Part shown: positions 1-13,573 of the stretch, in pieces
How the letters are laid out: every line of letters starts with the position of its first letter
Position numbering within the stretch: position 1 is the first letter of the stretch
Program-made: the position numbers and the translations under genes
The notes under the pieces: generated by a model
Database searches by the model: none
Told to the model about the DNA's origin: nothing
Seen by the model: the letters and a program-made list of their open reading frames with translations, nothing else
Assembly (NCBI GenBank): GCA_905220665.1
Contig: CAJNAR010000164.1
Location: forward strand, 186,001-250,000
DNA: 64,000 nt
Source of the DNA: Albugo candida
Taxonomy: Eukaryota; Oomycota; Peronosporomycetes; Albuginales; Albuginaceae
Reading direction: 5' to 3'

Positions 1-284
1 ACGCGTTTTCTTCTCTTTTCCAAAGTTTGTTGTTTTAAAACTGGTGTTTGACCATCAAATACAAATACAGGCCGGATCCCATAATGCAATAGTTTGGAGA
101 CCCGGTGGAATGTTCCAATTAAATGCGCATTTTTGATCATGTGACCCTGATCGTCTCGCATTGCCTTTATAAATTGGACAAGCCAGATGCTGGCATCGAC
201 AGCCAGTCTCTTGTTTTCCAAAGACTCGATTTCAATTTGTCGTCCGACTGGAGATAGCAGAAGCCATAAATTCTGAACGCCCAT
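1..284 (-). CDS. XPG/Rad2-family (ERCC5-like) structure-specific endonuclease, N-terminus only
   Basis: The reverse strand encodes an open N-terminus that starts [20 protein letters not shown] and runs off the window edge. The opening MGVQNLW, the following VDASIWL block and the RPVFVFDG block are the hallmarks of the XPG N-terminal nuclease domain. XPG/Rad2 makes the 3' incision in nucleotide excision repair in the nucleus. The VFDG aspartate is one of the metal-binding acidic residues of the family. The start was chosen because the family begins MGV; an ATG 11 bases upstream is out of frame. About 94 codons are visible and the internal nuclease domain lies outside the window. Because LLSPVGR resembles ERCC5 (LLEPTGR) more than FEN1 or EXO1, the Rad2/ERCC5 branch is preferred. 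The gene lies 134 bp downstream of the PLAA stop on the same strand. Confidence 0.9.
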   Translation of the reverse strand, partial: MGVQNLWLLLSPVGRQIEIESLENKRLAVDASIWLVQFIKAMRDDQGHMIKNAHLIGTFHRVSKLLHYGIRPVFVFDGQTPVLKQQTLEKRRKR

Positions 285-418
285 GAGCTTCCCATACAAC
301 GAGCAGGTAGACTTTAATTTGTATTTTCTGCCAATTAGATTGGCTCAGAAAATAATGCGACTTGATAACTGATTCGATTTCAAGTAACTTTCAATTGTCA
401 AAATCTTTTTTTATTCAA

Positions 419-3150
419 TCAATTGTTTCCTCCCATTATTAATATTTCCTTGAGCTCATTCAAGCAGTCTCGTGTAGCGTCTGCGGATTTGTAGGCTTTT
501 ATATTCTCAGAATTGATAAACTGATGCAATTTCCCCAAATCAGTTTCAACTGAATGTATCTCTCGTATCATAGGTCGTTCCAATATCTACGGCGCACAAT
601 CATACGTCTGATACATTGAAAATAGGCAAAAGTACTCACCAACGATCCAATTGCTACAAATATTCGGAGAATGGTATCTTCTGATAGTTCTTCCAAAGGT
701 GCTTCGAGTGCTTTCACGACCATTGCGACCATTTGTGCCGCTTCTTCCAATGAAAATTCATCAGGAAACTCTTTTTGCAAGCGGGAAAAGCTGACAAATA
801 AATGTAAGCACCCAGTAAATCTCCAAGACCAATTCACTGCATACTTTAATAAAACAGTTGCGAAACTCAATAGCACCAATTTCTGACGGAATTGTAAATA
901 ATTTTCCAGTTGGCCCAATATCTGCTCAGAATTGTAAATATGTCAGACGGATAGACCTTTCTTACTTCAACTTACCTCTTTTTTCCTTTTGATAATCACA
1001 GCGCGGCAATTCGAATGAAGGAACATATTGGCCACGATGCGTAGTGATAAAAAGCGCGTTGCAATCGGAACATTTGATGTCTCTGTCTTGGAGCCACGTC
1101 GTAATAGATCCATCACGAAATTTTCATCGGCCAGGTGGAAACCTTGCGGATGAATGAGGACTAAACGCGCAAGATCAAGAGCTGGGTAGACTTGAGCTAT
1201 TGGCCATGTCGATATGATTTTCCGTAGAATCTGGAGTTGCTCCTGGGAAAATGAGCTCGCGTGGTAAAATGCGGTTTGTTTGATAATAAGAACCAATTCC
1301 TCAATACATATCAATCCCTTGTCTGAAACCTTTGACCGTATAAATGTGACACTTGTGGTATGAGACGTTAGAGAAAATAGGAACCTGGTGCTCAAGTGCG
1401 ATTTGCTGATTGAATTGAGAGAGTGTTGCCATCAACTTGGCCACTTTGATGGACTCAAATGTGTTGTATGAAGTCTACAATCCATTCGTCAGTTTGTAAG
1501 AAATTTCACAACTAATACATTACCGCAGGAAAAAACACAAATTGCTTCGGAGAAGGTCTCACGTTCTCATTTGCATTTGCGTTGGAATCAAGAACTGGAG
1601 GATTATAGTCTTGGGCACGTTGAATGATATAATCTGTTATTTGTCGCAAGTATGACTGGCTGAGCGTATGTCGATCGATGAAAGCTTGAGCCGCTTGGGA
1701 TGGATTCTGACCAAGATTGTATCCAATCTCAAGTTTACGAATCTCACCGGTTCCAGGCTGCTCGATTTCCACGGGAATGACCAAATCGTACGCAGTACCA
1801 TCAACCACGCCTCCAGAGTTCGTTCCAGTCACCTCTCCAATCTAAAACGCTTGTTATTTTCTGTGTGCGAAGATAAGGAGTAACCTACATCACTCCAGGA
1901 GTTTGCACTTCTATCCCATTGACAAGCCCAAGCTTTATCATTCCGACGAAACATTTGTATCTGACCTTCTGACTTTCCCCTGACACTATTTCGAGCATCA
2001 TAATCTGTCAAATTGTCAACGTTCACGCTCGTTCCACGCTGTCGCATTGCACGAGCATTCTCGACTGCTTTTTCAAATAATTCTTGAGCTTCCGGTAGAC
2101 AGATTGCTGCGTTTTGAGTAAAAATGCGTGCAATCTTGTCATCTCCTCCAGTGATAAAACTTCCGTTCGGTAAAGCAGCAACAGTCCAAAGTCCTCCAGG
2201 ATGCTCGATACTTTGTATCAGTGTACCATCCAACTTCCAGACCCGTGCCGTACAATCTTCGCTGACCGATACCAATCGCTCATTACAAGAAAGGATACAA
2301 ATTCCAAGTATAAATCCTGGTTTTCCTTCCGCGTTCATTGGATGATTCATTGTCACAATACAGTCTCCTTCCAGAGTACGCACTTTAATGGACCTAGAGA
2401 ATGAGCATCACAGCGGTCAAAAGTTTATGCAATTTACCTGCAAACGTACCCATCATTCGAGCATGACGCAAAACCAATTTGAGGAACTGTAATAAGCTGT
2501 CGAATGGGTCCCTGGTGATCCCGGATACTTTTGATAAATTCGACTTTTTGTTGACCCAATTTCCAAAAACGTAACTGAAAATCAACGACTTCATTTCCAA
2601 CCTGTTTTCCAGTGGATGCAGTGACAACTTGTCCATCCTCAAGTCCGAGCACACTAACGCCATTTTCGTGATTTGGAATTATGTGAAGTGGCTCCTGCAG
2701 GGTTGTGTCCCAAATACGACACGTTCCATCCCAGCTTCCGGATAATAATAGAGAGCGGTCCATTTTTCGCAGCCATGCGAGTGAGATAACGCCACCTTCA
2801 TGACCTCGCAGTGTAATTACTTGTTCTCCGTTTAAGTTGAATATTCGAATACAGCGATCCATAGACCCTGTAACAAAAGCACCCTGCAATACTTGATTGT
2901 CGGACACGTGAACCGGATTCGGACTATAAAGTATTGCGGTAACCCAATGCTCGTGATTATAGATCGCAGCACCTTCCATTTCATAAAAATTTGTTGGTTT
3001 TGATTCGTTTTCGAGGATGCTGGGGTCACGTTTCCATCGTCTGATCACCGAATCCATCGATCCTGTCCAAATCTCCTCATTCGATGTGTTGATGGAGCGT
3101 ACGGCACCTTCATGACCAAGTAGTTCGCACTGCAATCGATAAGCACTCAT
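419..3150 (-). CDS. PLAA: Phospholipase A2-activating protein (PLAA/Doa1/Ufd3) homologue
   Basis: Seven exons, read on the reverse strand: 3150-2438, 2393-1889, 1841-1524, 1474-1385, 1329-976, 921-640, 586-419. Introns are 44-55 bp with GT-AG ends. All joins keep frame and give 809 residues, close to animal PLAA (about 795). The N-terminus is a WD40 propeller (motifs GHEGAVRSI, TGSMDSVIRRWK, GSWDGTCRIWD). The middle carries a PFU ubiquitin-binding domain (DIGEVTGT...GTAYDLVIPVEI). The C-terminus is a helical PUL domain, which in the family binds Cdc48/p97. The expected role is ubiquitin/p97-dependent protein turnover and sorting. A 39-nt segment of exon 6 (near 800-840) has GT-AG ends and is a multiple of three, so it could be a further tiny intron; it was kept as coding. 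The exon 4/5 join uses a weak donor (GTTCCT) but is the only frame-preserving option seen. Confidence 0.93.
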
Positions 3151-3386
3151 AGTTCGATTCGTTAATGCTATGTCTGTGTAAGATGTTTCGATATATATTA
3201 TAATAGATAGTTTATAACATACGTACAGTATTATCGAGCAGATTGTATCATTTTACGCAGAAAACTATCGTCAGAACTCTTACCTCTTATGTTGTGATAA
3301 TCAGGCACAATTAATAAAGCGGGCGAAGTAAATCCGTAGCATAATGTACATCATTTGAATAACTATCCCATATAAATTCATCTTCC

Positions 3387-5076
3387 TTATGTCAACATGT
3401 GCTCCTCAAATGGTGGTTCCGGGAAGGGCTGATTCGTAAGGAGATATCGCCATATCAGCCATCCAAAACATTCCACGTGAAGTGTGACTCGATGACCGCG
3501 GCCAAACATGATAACCATAGAGCCTGAAAGAGATGGAACCGATTTAGTCTGCCAGTAAATGAAGTATAAACTTGAAGTCGGTGAAAACGGTTCGATTGAG
3601 AACTCACTGAACCGATCACCTGGTGGAAGTCGAAAAAGCCACGCCCAAAATGATCGGATCTTTCCTTTGTTTCTCATTCGCAAAGATGTGCGCCAGAAAT
3701 CTTTTATGCTCTCAATACCATAATAACATCGTGAAGGCATCGATACAGCCAACACGGAATTCAATCCCCAGATAGAATCGGCATCAATGACGAAATCTTT
3801 GGGTAAGCTCTGAGTAAAAATCTCTTTGATTTTCAATAGGATATCCATTTGAATCCCTCGAGTGAGTGAATGTCGCTTCTCCTGATCAAGCTCAATATTC
3901 TTCACCAGCATATCGGAAAGAGCCTGATTTTCAGCTTCTAATGCCTCTGCTTTCCGTTGCAAGTATTCATACTTCAATGCCTGTCGTTGTCGACATTTTT
4001 TCACAGCAGCTCTATTTCTTTCCCGTTTCTGTTCAGAAGAATAATTCATACTTTTCCGTCCACATCGACGACGACTTTCACCCCCATTTCCACTATCATA
4101 CATTTCCTTGCCATTTACTTCCTTTTCAGCTGATTTCTCGGTTTGATTTATTGAACCAGACTCCACTATTTGCGGTAACTTATCAGATCTAATATCGTGT
4201 GTATGATCTCCTTCGACATCAAACGCGCGTTTTCTCCCATTGTCTTTGGTGAATGTAAGATCACCTACAGACAATTGACGTGATGAACAAGGTGACATAT
4301 TCTGATGAGTTGGAGTCATATTTTGTATTCCCAATGGCGTTACAGTGCTATGTGACTCTTTTCCAAACTGTGTTTGTCCATTCACTCGCAGTGCAAATGC
4401 TACCAGCGGTGATTCGCTACCTCTTCCTCCAAAATCTCGACGATTGCGATCGACCAAACGAGGTCCTGGAATATCTTGGTTGAAACTTGCCATTGAATCG
4501 CGTTCAATTTCTACAAAATCCGAATTGGATTGCGCGAAATTCTGAGGTGGCCACCGGCACCGATCAAAAGCTTCTTGAAATTCTTGTCTTCCGTTGTTCA
4601 ATTCCTTCCGGCGATGTTTGGTTGCAGGAAGGTAAACATCTAACGAAGGTGGAGCGGATTCGCTGATAACAGACGTCATTTCGGCGTTAATGGATTCGTC
4701 GAAATTTGGATGCATCATCGAATCTAAACAGAGCTGTTAGTTTTGTTTACTTACGTAAGTTTGTGATTGTACCTGTCCAGGGTGAGGGTGTATGGAGTGC
4801 CATCGGATGAACTTTGTTGTGTGTATGCTCTTGCATGAATGAGAGTACCGCGTTACTTCGGTTGTAAACGTTCTCCAAAGTTGGCGTCATCGCTTCTTTC
4901 TCCAGATATCCGTTTTGACGTGTTACGAATTCCTCATCACTGTAATGCGATGTAGAAGAAGGGAGTGGCATACAGGAGCGCTGATCATCTAAATAGAGTG
5001 GTCGTGAATTATTAATAGTTGCATCGGTAATCAAGTGATTCGGATATCGTTGAAACGTCGAAGACTTTGGATACAT
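3387..5076 (-). CDS. bZIP transcription factor
   Basis: Two exons, 5076-4773 and 4723-3387, joined over a 49 bp intron (donor GTACAATC, CTAAC branch site, acceptor TTTAG), give 546 residues. A second in-frame donor would leave a 31 bp intron and is less likely. The basic region, at about residues 330-350, has the canonical N-x7-R spacing (NRAAVKKCR), so the DNA-contact asparagine is present. Leucines follow at heptad spacing near residues 356, 363 and 370; the zipper is short, as in many oomycete bZIPs. The long N-terminus is low-complexity and rich in S, N and P. The C-terminal ~180 residues contain W/F-rich blocks of unknown function. The start is the first in-frame ATG; the reading frame stays open upstream to 5145 without an ATG, so a 5' exon is possible. 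The stop is 236 bp from the PLAA start. Confidence 0.85.
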
Positions 5077-5129
5077 TTTGTTTTCGTTCTGAGGTAAAAT
5101 ACAGGGAGTGATTTCTAGCAAGGCAACTA

Positions 5130-6299
5130 ATCGAATTGTAGTTCAAATTATTGACCTCGTAATTTTTCGATTCACAAAAATTGAGCTTAGAATCGTGTAG
5201 ATACGTACCAATCCAAGCACAGAATTGAATGACCGATTCAATTGAATTTCATTCACGATAGCACGAGGTCGGTTGCTATACACACCACACGACCTCAAAA
5301 TATTTAAAAAGTACCAGGCGACCATCCGGGAAAGGGCTTTCAAAAGAAAAGCTTGTAGAGAGAACCTCTCGAAGTAAATATTCGACCTGTACGACCGCGT
5401 TAGATAGATGCGTTTGTAAGATATATTCATTTGGCACCACGCCTTCGATTTTTTCACTGTCAATAAACAATGTGAAAATTTGGTCATTTTGCTGGTTTGT
5501 AAGAAACGTCAAATCGCTTTGACGATCAGCCCTGGCAAACTCTTATTGTAGAAATACAATCAAACAATCTATTCAAAAACAATTATCTTAGTTAGCTTGA
5601 TTCACCCAATCCGTCAACCTAACAAGGATACTGCCGTATACCAAAGCTGTTAGGCAGGTTGTTGTGAGATCAGATCTGATTTCGATTGTGCCGACTGTTC
5701 GATAACTTTGGAGTTCTTCACACTTAAGACGAATCAACCAAAATTACAATATTTAACCAGACTATTCCAATTACTTTTTGTTTTGATCCAAACTTAAAGT
5801 AGCAGATCACACTTCTTCGATTTCTGGTTTTGTGACTGCATATTCCAATAGCTATAGTATAATCGCAGTCGAGCTCCGGCACTCGTCATCATAAAGCTCA
5901 TAATGCTATGATCAGCCATAAATCTACAGGACGGTCTTAACGAGCTCCGTAGCAGCTCTTTTTTCCTAACGCTTCCAAATTTCCAAGCCTTTTCATCCCA
6001 GTCATCCGTATGTGCAACGCGTTCACGCTGAAAACAAACAAAGCTCATTCTCTACATAGCGGTGACCGCTTCAAGTTATCAAATAAAAGCAGCAGTGCTT
6101 CGAGCAGAATGGAATGAAAAGAGGGAACACCAAAATCCGAGCTCACATTATGTTTTAAGTCAGCATATAATCCGACGTGAGATTGATTCATAGAATATAT
6201 CTGGGCGTAGGTAAACTTGCTATGCAGTCGATACGCGCCGAATGATCGCTGCACCACATGTTTACATGCACTCCACTCGAAAGTGCCTAATAAATTCAC
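5130..6299 (-). other. Weak coding-like stretches of unknown function
   Basis: Reverse-strand open frames at 5276-5512, 5143-5487, 5794-6048 and 6045-6299 look more protein-like than the surrounding DNA. The frames around 5400 and 6200 both lack an ATG at their open end. A possible acceptor (pyrimidine-rich tract then CAG near 6029) could join 6299-6065 to a second exon over a 39 bp intron. No family was recognised. They could be exons of an uncharacterised gene, or relics. No gene model is proposed. Confidence 0.2.
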
Positions 6300-9200
6300 T
6301 GGTCGTGTGTGTATCTCATGTCAGACGAACCGGTTTTATATTTCTGAAAATATTACAGATTTTTGACCGAAAATATTACTAACTGCGTCTATTAATGCAA
6401 CATAACCGATTAAAAGATTGCAATCTGTCTCAGATTGCGAGCTTATGACCGCCATGAACAAGGTGGTCCCTCAAACCCGCTTGTTGCACGCCTATGAACA
6501 GAGAACTTATCTAGAGTCTCATTTTTCTCTGGAGAATGGTAGTACACATCTGATTGGGACAACTGAGACTTGAGCATCATACCATGTAATATACTCGGAC
6601 TCTCGGACTTGTGATAGTATAGACATCAAAATCAATAGAATCCTTGGGCGAGAGCGTATCGAGTATCACAATACATCAAGTTCAAAAGCAGTGGACGCCA
6701 ATTCAGCCGTTTGCCGTCCCTGAGTACAGCAACAGAGCCCGTATATTCCCAGCAGCTTATTCCGATGCAAATTCACTCAAAGCGTGTTAGTACAGTAAAG
6801 ATGGCACTCGATAATATGTATCTAATCACATATCAGTAATTCAGAATATGCAAAGAGTTATAATAAGCTAAAAGAACCGATTATATAGCCGAGTACGACT
6901 GAAGTATGGCATCCATGAAACGCAGAATGCTCTCCCACATTTCCTCCATAGTATGAGGTTACCCGCTCTCGCTGCGTAACAACGACACCGTCAAATACAA
7001 AACGCGCTGTAACCTGACGTATGACTAGGTTGATAAAGTGTGCCATTGAAACAAGGCAGCATCCCTCTCACACATTCACAGCTGTCATATTGGGCGAACA
7101 ACGACTTCTATCTCGACATGGCTCTAGTCTAGGGAACCAATCATGGAATTTTGCTCGATCGCCTAAAGCTACTACGAGCGCAAGCGGTGACGTTTTCTGC
7201 AGACGAAAAGGCTGTGCCAACCAATCTTACAGTGCAAGCTAAAGCGAGTGAGTTGAAATGTGATATGATACAGGGGAGAGCGAAATATCTATATACTAGC
7301 AACATGAAGCGATGAAGTGGCTAAAGGTTTAGACTGAGATATGATCAAATGATTCCGGTACCCGGCCTTTTAGCTGGTTTACATCCGTTCCCCGACCACA
7401 GATTGATGTAGACGAGCAGATACGCGTCCGCGGCCCATTGGAGTTTGGCAACTCCATCTTTTGCGCGGAACAGGTTGCTATGTATGATTAACTGGAACGA
7501 ACTTACTGAATGAGGAGTGCGCGTAATGTTTCACTGGACACTAGAGAGATCTAGTCTCTGTGCTGAACGAGCATCCCAATCTGCGCCGGATGAGAGCCAT
7601 GCATGTGCCAAAAACAAAGCTTTTGCGTGAAAAGCTGGAACATCGCTCTGTCGGCGTCAATGAAGGAATAGCAGTTCAAAGAAGCAAGTTTAGTAGTAAA
7701 AACAGTATTGCGAAGGTCAAATACATGACAGCATGATAATCTGACGATTCTGACTCGCCCTAACATTACTAATATGCAATTGCAGGAGGCGGGACTAAAA
7801 CAATAACCTTCGAGGTGCCGCGCCTTCACAATCAGACTACTTGTCGGAGACGTTCAAAACGAGATACATTTTAGACAATTACAAAACAGGGATCAGCACC
7901 GGACTAGGCCACATGCTATTTAGAATTCGACGAGTTACTAGCAAACATTCCGAGTATTAAGCTTCATCGAAAAATTCATACAGAAGGGTTCAAACAGAAT
8001 CGGTGGATCGAGGTTCAATCATTATGAGAAAATGCCATACTCATTAAGGAGCAAAAAAGCTAGGATGTTTCTCCTACAAAAACTATCGCACTCCCACACT
8101 TCTATACACGCTTCCTTCTATTTGCGGATTCTTGAACCATGCTTGACTATGGTATGTATGTATTCAACACGCAACGTGCGGGTGCCTACTATCAAATCCA
8201 TATTTCATTTCAGCACCACGACAGATAAAGTCTTGCCCTTTAAGAATAAAAGTATGCGAAAGTACAAAAGATGTCGTTTGGGATTAAGTTGTCGATGGCA
8301 TGAAATAAAGCAAATATCTACCAGAAGCCACACCCTCTCCAGGGAAAATATTGATGGCTTCTGCGAGTTCGGTAGAAGCTTACGAGCTACCAACACGTGT
8401 ACGTTACGGAGCATTCAAAGCGTTCGTCGGATACTTACCTCATCCAAATGACACAAACCAAAAAGCTGAGAATTTGCTCCGCTCAAATATTCACGCTCGT
8501 CTCATTGTGTGCGCACCGTCATCTAGGTGAACTTGGTCTCGGCGCGAGAAAGGCCGAGCCACATCTAGCGATCTCTATTCGCACAGTACTAGACCTATAT
8601 CGATTAGATCGTGTACTTCAAGGTTGACAGTCATTGATATCAGCGCCGTAAGTAGGGCCTCATACGCAAAGATTGAGTAAGCAATCAGTATTTCTGAATA
8701 AAGTGAAGACAACTGGGAGCCACCGCAATATTTAGACGAAAAAAGATTGGCCTGGCTGAGACGTATCCCGGTGACGAGTTGAACGGGTAACAGCACTATC
8801 AACAGAAGGTACGAGATTTGCCAGAGAAGGTAGTACAAATACTCTGTTTTGACGATCTCCTACGTCTCAAATATCTGAACTACGTGAAAAGAATTTACTT
8901 CCAGACTGAGAAATATACCAATTACGTAACACAGTGCAACCAAACGCATCCATGATTTTGATTTCTTGGATGGCATTGAAGAGAGCACATTTCAGTACGT
9001 GTGCCGCTAAGATGAATCAAACAAATGCAAGAGTGCCACTTGATACGCTGATGAAGAACTTTAAATTGTCTATGCCGGAGGTGGATGACTGGATGTGTCG
9101 CTGTGCCAAAACAGATAGCTTTATGTCTCCTGCACTCGCCTTAGATAACGCATACATGATACATCATAATGCTTCAACTGACGTAATACTCTTCGCATGC

Positions 9201-10796
9201 AAGTATCTTTGAGCAATTAAAAGACAGAAGTAGACGCGAATAAAAATGAAGGTGAATGATGTTAGTTGGCGCAGTGTTGCAACGCCTATCACAGGTACAG
9301 ACACAGTCTTTATAAGAACACTATATCGATAATGCTGCAGTAGGAGATTACATGCAATGGCGATAATAATCTATCGACTGCTGCCACATGATAGGACTCT
9401 ATCGACTTGATAGAACTCTGACATTTCATCGCCAACACTGGGTGTAAGAGAATCGAAACTAATATCTTGGCTGTCATTCTTGATATCCTGATTGATACGA
9501 TTGTGATTCTTGTGCCCTGCTACACTGCAGCCTAATTGTTGCTTTATCTTTAATGTTTGCATAGCATTTTAGTATCATGGAGTAACTATAAATTTGACAC
9601 AGAACACATCATCGATTGTGCTGGAAGTTGAACAATGCTCTAATTGTCAATTTGCGTCCACTAGAACGGAATGGGGATCGGTAGCAGTAGCAGCTGTATG
9701 TGGCCCAAATTCTTAGGCTCGAGATCATGAAGAAAAGGCGGCAAGAGTCTAGCGTGGGTCAAGATGTCTACATGGCAATAATCAAATCAATCTTGGAGCA
9801 GACAAAAGGCTTCTCATTTCACATAGCCCTCACGCGTCACCAAGACTCGAGTAGCTGTGCATATAGATCGACAACTTTGTAACGCGCTGAAGCGTATAAA
9901 TTTCTCTACAGTCGGTACAACAGAAGTATGACTTGAATGATCTTTGAAGGGAATAAGAATAGTCAGACTTCGAAGAAGCAATTGGTATTGAAAAATTTGA
10001 TTGAAAACATGCTGAGTGATAGCAACCTATTCTGACATCGAAATCGCTGAAGCTACCATTCTAGGCGCCTACAAGCTGCAAACCACGCAACTCTCGGCTT
10101 GTTTTTAGGACAGAGTCTCCTGCCAATGCCCGTTTTGATCGGGCTTTTATACCCATCCAGTAAGCTTCAATTCTTGATTAATATGATTCCATGTGATGCC
10201 GTTCAAACAATCATACAACTTTTGCATCTTCCATTTCCTGAATTACCCCTTCCTGAGTGAATTGGAATCGTCGTAGACGAGGCGCTTCTGACACTGACAT
10301 AGTCGCTTTCGTCGATCTTGAATCGCCGTATTGCGACACCATCTGATTGAACAACTTACGTACCTGGATTTTATATATTCAACTGTGCATGCGCAGCACT
10401 TGATTACGGTGACTGAACGCATTTGTGTGATAGTATATCTGCTGATGGGTGACTTTGAAAACCAGAAGCCTCTTGCGATGAATTCACATACCTCTGAGAG
10501 CTGAAGTAGTTTTACGGGTGATAGTCAAGTGCACATCAATTGTGATTAAATTAATTTGCTCCTTTTGCAGCTGCCTGTTAGAAATCCCTACATTCTGCTT
10601 TGTTATTAGATAGGGTCACACATGTAGCTGAATTTGTGATATCGCGTAGATTGGCATTGATCTATTTTCAAAAAATCAGTGCGCTTTGATAGAGCCATGT
10701 TTGGTCGGCTGGGGTGAAAATCACCATATTGCGATTCGAAGTCAACAGTCGTTCCCGTGTCTGATTAGTTGCTTCCAAAAGTAGTTCTAGGATCAC
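6300..10796. other. Gene-poor interval, no supported gene
   Basis: About 4.5 kb of stop-rich sequence on both strands. Open frames are short (under 140 codons), mostly lack recognisable motifs and show no consistent splice structure. One 92-codon plus-strand frame (8934-9212) lacks a proper ATG. No tRNA, rRNA or clear tandem repeat was recognised. Decayed gene relics, like those documented elsewhere in this window, may lie here but were not identified. Confidence 0.5.
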
Positions 10797-12119
10797 ATGG
10801 CAACGGAGGCTGAACATCAAGGTACAATGTAGCTCTGTTTCTCCTTCCTAATGCAGGAAGTGACCTATTACGAAAGCTTTTATGGATATTTGGGTGGAGC
10901 TGAAAAATGAGGTGCTGGAGAACATGTTACAAAGACACGGAATGCCGATCGACGCGAAGAAATGGGTCCAAGACTTCATTGAGTATAATTGCGCCGGAGG
11001 CAAACTCAATCGAGGTCTCAGCCTCCTTCAATGGTACACTGTCCAATATGAAATGTGGGTTCATGTGCTGACAACGTGATAAGCTCTCAGATTTTATTCG
11101 GGACACAAATGACCACCGAAGTGTGTCGTAAAGTCTGTATTCTAGGTTGGTGTATCGAGTGGCTTCAGGCTTCTTGCCTCGTAATCGACGACATTATGGA
11201 TCAATCAGCTGTTCGTCGTGGACGCCCATGTTGGTACAGACATTCCAAGGTGATGACTGTAGTTGTAAAGTCATTTTTATCGCTTTTGAAAGTGACCCGG
11301 TTGGTTCCGACTAGGTGAAAATGATTGCCATTAATGACTCCTTTCTACTGGTGAGCATAGTATTCCAGCTCATTCGGAATCATTTTCACGGTGAAGATTA
11401 TTATGCTGATTTGATCGATCTATTCCGTGATGTAAGTGACTCAAGAAATATACTCATTTTATCTTTGAAGTTCATCTCGATCGTAGGTGATTGAGAGGAC
11501 GGAACTTGGACAGCTTCTGGATGCAACATGTCAACCACACAATGAAAAACCCGATTTGAGTCGCTTTACAATGGATAGGTGATTGTCCTGTTGCTCTAGC
11601 CGCATCCACAAGTGTTTCTAACGCACATGAGATAGGTACAAGAAAATTGTGACATACAAGACCGCATTCTACACATTCTATATGCCTGTGGCGTGTGCGA
11701 TGCTTCTACGCGGCCTCAATGATAGAGAGCTTCATCAAATTGCACGAACTTATTGCATTGAAATCGGTATATACTTTCAGATACAAGACGATTTTCTCGA
11801 CTGTTACGGCGATCCAGCGATCATCGGGAAAACTGGCACAGATATACAGGAGAACAAGTGTACATGGCTTGTCGTTCAAGCATGCATGCGTTTAAATCAC
11901 GAGCAAAAAGTACGTCTAAGAGACAACTATGGGCGCTCTGATCCAAGCTCGATAGAGAGGATCAAAAACTTATACAACGAGGTGAAGCTTCCTTCAGTGT
12001 ACGAAGAATACGAGCAAAGTGCTTACCAATCAATTTATCAAAGGATAGCTGAGACGGATAAATTGCCAGCCCAAATGTTTATATTTCTCCTGCAAAGAAT
12101 CTATAAACGGGACAAATAA
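10797..12119 (+). CDS. Farnesyl/geranylgeranyl diphosphate synthase (trans-prenyltransferase)
   Basis: Six exons: 10797-10821, 10877-11033, 11084-11249, 11315-11431, 11487-11578, 11636-12119. Introns are 50-65 bp. The joins keep frame and give 346 residues, normal for eukaryotic FPP synthase. The enzyme condenses IPP with allylic diphosphates to supply precursors for sterols, ubiquinone and protein prenylation. Visible signatures are EYNCAGGKLNRG, first Asp-rich motif DDIMD (residues 96-100) with RRGRPCW after it, LGQLLD, YKTAFYTFY and second Asp-rich motif DDFLD. The overall sequence is FPP-synthase-like, but positions -5 and -4 before DDIMD are Ser91 and Cys92. Classical FPP synthases have bulky aromatics there, so the product could be longer than C15. 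Exon 1 is only 25 nt; its ATG was chosen because the join to exon 2 keeps frame. Confidence 0.93.
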
Positions 12120-13573
12120 GACTCCCTTATAAAAGAAAGTTTGCGATGTTGATTAGTCGTACCAATAGGTAGATGATTGTTTGAACTTCGCGTACCGAAT
12201 CTCACCAACAAAATAAGGAACGTATTGATGGTCCGATTGCACGACTGCTTGATATGTTCTTCACAGTGTGAATCCATATGTAGAAATTCGAGCAGCGCTT
12301 CTTTGCAATATACTACTGCATCAGCATTCATATTCACGAGAATTGCATCGTAATAGCCAGCATTGAGCATGCATCAGGAGTAAGATCTAAAATTCAAATG
12401 GCAAACTCGGGCTATCGGCTCGTGAAGAATACTTCTCATCAGTGGGAAGTGAAGGCAACTTCATGTGTGCGACTGGTACTGTAAGTGCACAAGGCACCGA
12501 CGTGCCCAACGACAGTAGCATCCAAGAGACATAGAAGATTTCTACAGAACGAGATATTCCAATTGGGTTTTCATTTATGTATGCCCTTTTGCGTTAGACG
12601 AGCATCGCAGTGGCGGGAGATTGTCCATTTCCTAGACTCAATCGTTACATTGTATCTGACTCATGAATGAGCCAACTGGACTTAGTAGGACGATTTGAAG
12701 GTGCTATTCACTCATGAAAACGGTAGATTCCTATTTGAAAACGCTTTAGAGCTGTCTTCTATGCAGACCATGTCGGAGTTTTGCTTGATGTTGGTGTAAC
12801 TTCGTGTTGACTTGAACAAGCCAAGCAGTGGATAATGCTGACGATCGATACAGAGTTGCAACGGTAAAGATTTAAAGATATAATTTGTACAATTTACCGA
12901 CATTCAGGGTACCCTGGGAGCGATCACACCACTACAGTCACTGCTTCGTGACTGAGGAAGGTCTATTTATTTTATCTTGTCGGCACTTTACAGTTGAGAC
13001 CGTCAGCAGCCGACTGAATTTTGTCCGAAGAGCATTCTATATATCTGAATCTTTCAATGATTCATTGAGATAAGGCCATGGACCAGGCAAAGCACAGCAC
13101 GCCTACCCAGTGTTCAGTATAAAAAAACATGCGTCAGCATAGTCAGAGCCTTTCGTTTCGGCCAAGATGTGAGAACATATACCACTATCGGCGAAGCTTC
13201 ATGTTTACCAATGACCTCTATACTTCAAAGACTTCCAGCTGCAGCAAGCACAGTCGTGATTTGGTAGTAATGGAATCGTCGTGAATCATCATAGCGGCAT
13301 ACACCGTAAAGCTTGTATTTGTGTTATCGCATTACCGAGATCACGCACGCTGGCAAACGACACGTAATGTAAATCTGTTGGCAGAATCTTTGTTGAACCT
13401 CGTAATTCTTTGTATTGAATTGACTCGAAATGTTGCCCATGTAGCTATAAGGCATTGGTGCCTGACGTGTTTTAGCTGCATTAGAATACACTTTCTGATA
13501 ACGCGTTTTTAATCTGATTCTTACTGATCTGATCTTACTTCCCAATCAGGAAACAGCAAGTCGATAGTTTATC
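12120..13573. other. Intergenic interval, nothing supported
   Basis: About 1.45 kb between the prenyltransferase stop and the ARL2 start. Only short open frames without motifs are present. It must contain the ARL2 promoter, but no specific element could be identified. Confidence 0.5.

Noticed and set aside
4724..4754. 31 bp intron in the bZIP gene
   Set aside because: An in-frame donor 18 bp upstream gives a 49 bp intron, matching the other introns in the window.
10822..10856. 35 bp first intron in the prenyltransferase gene
   Set aside because: It leads to a stop; the acceptor 20 bp later gives a 55 bp intron and an open frame.
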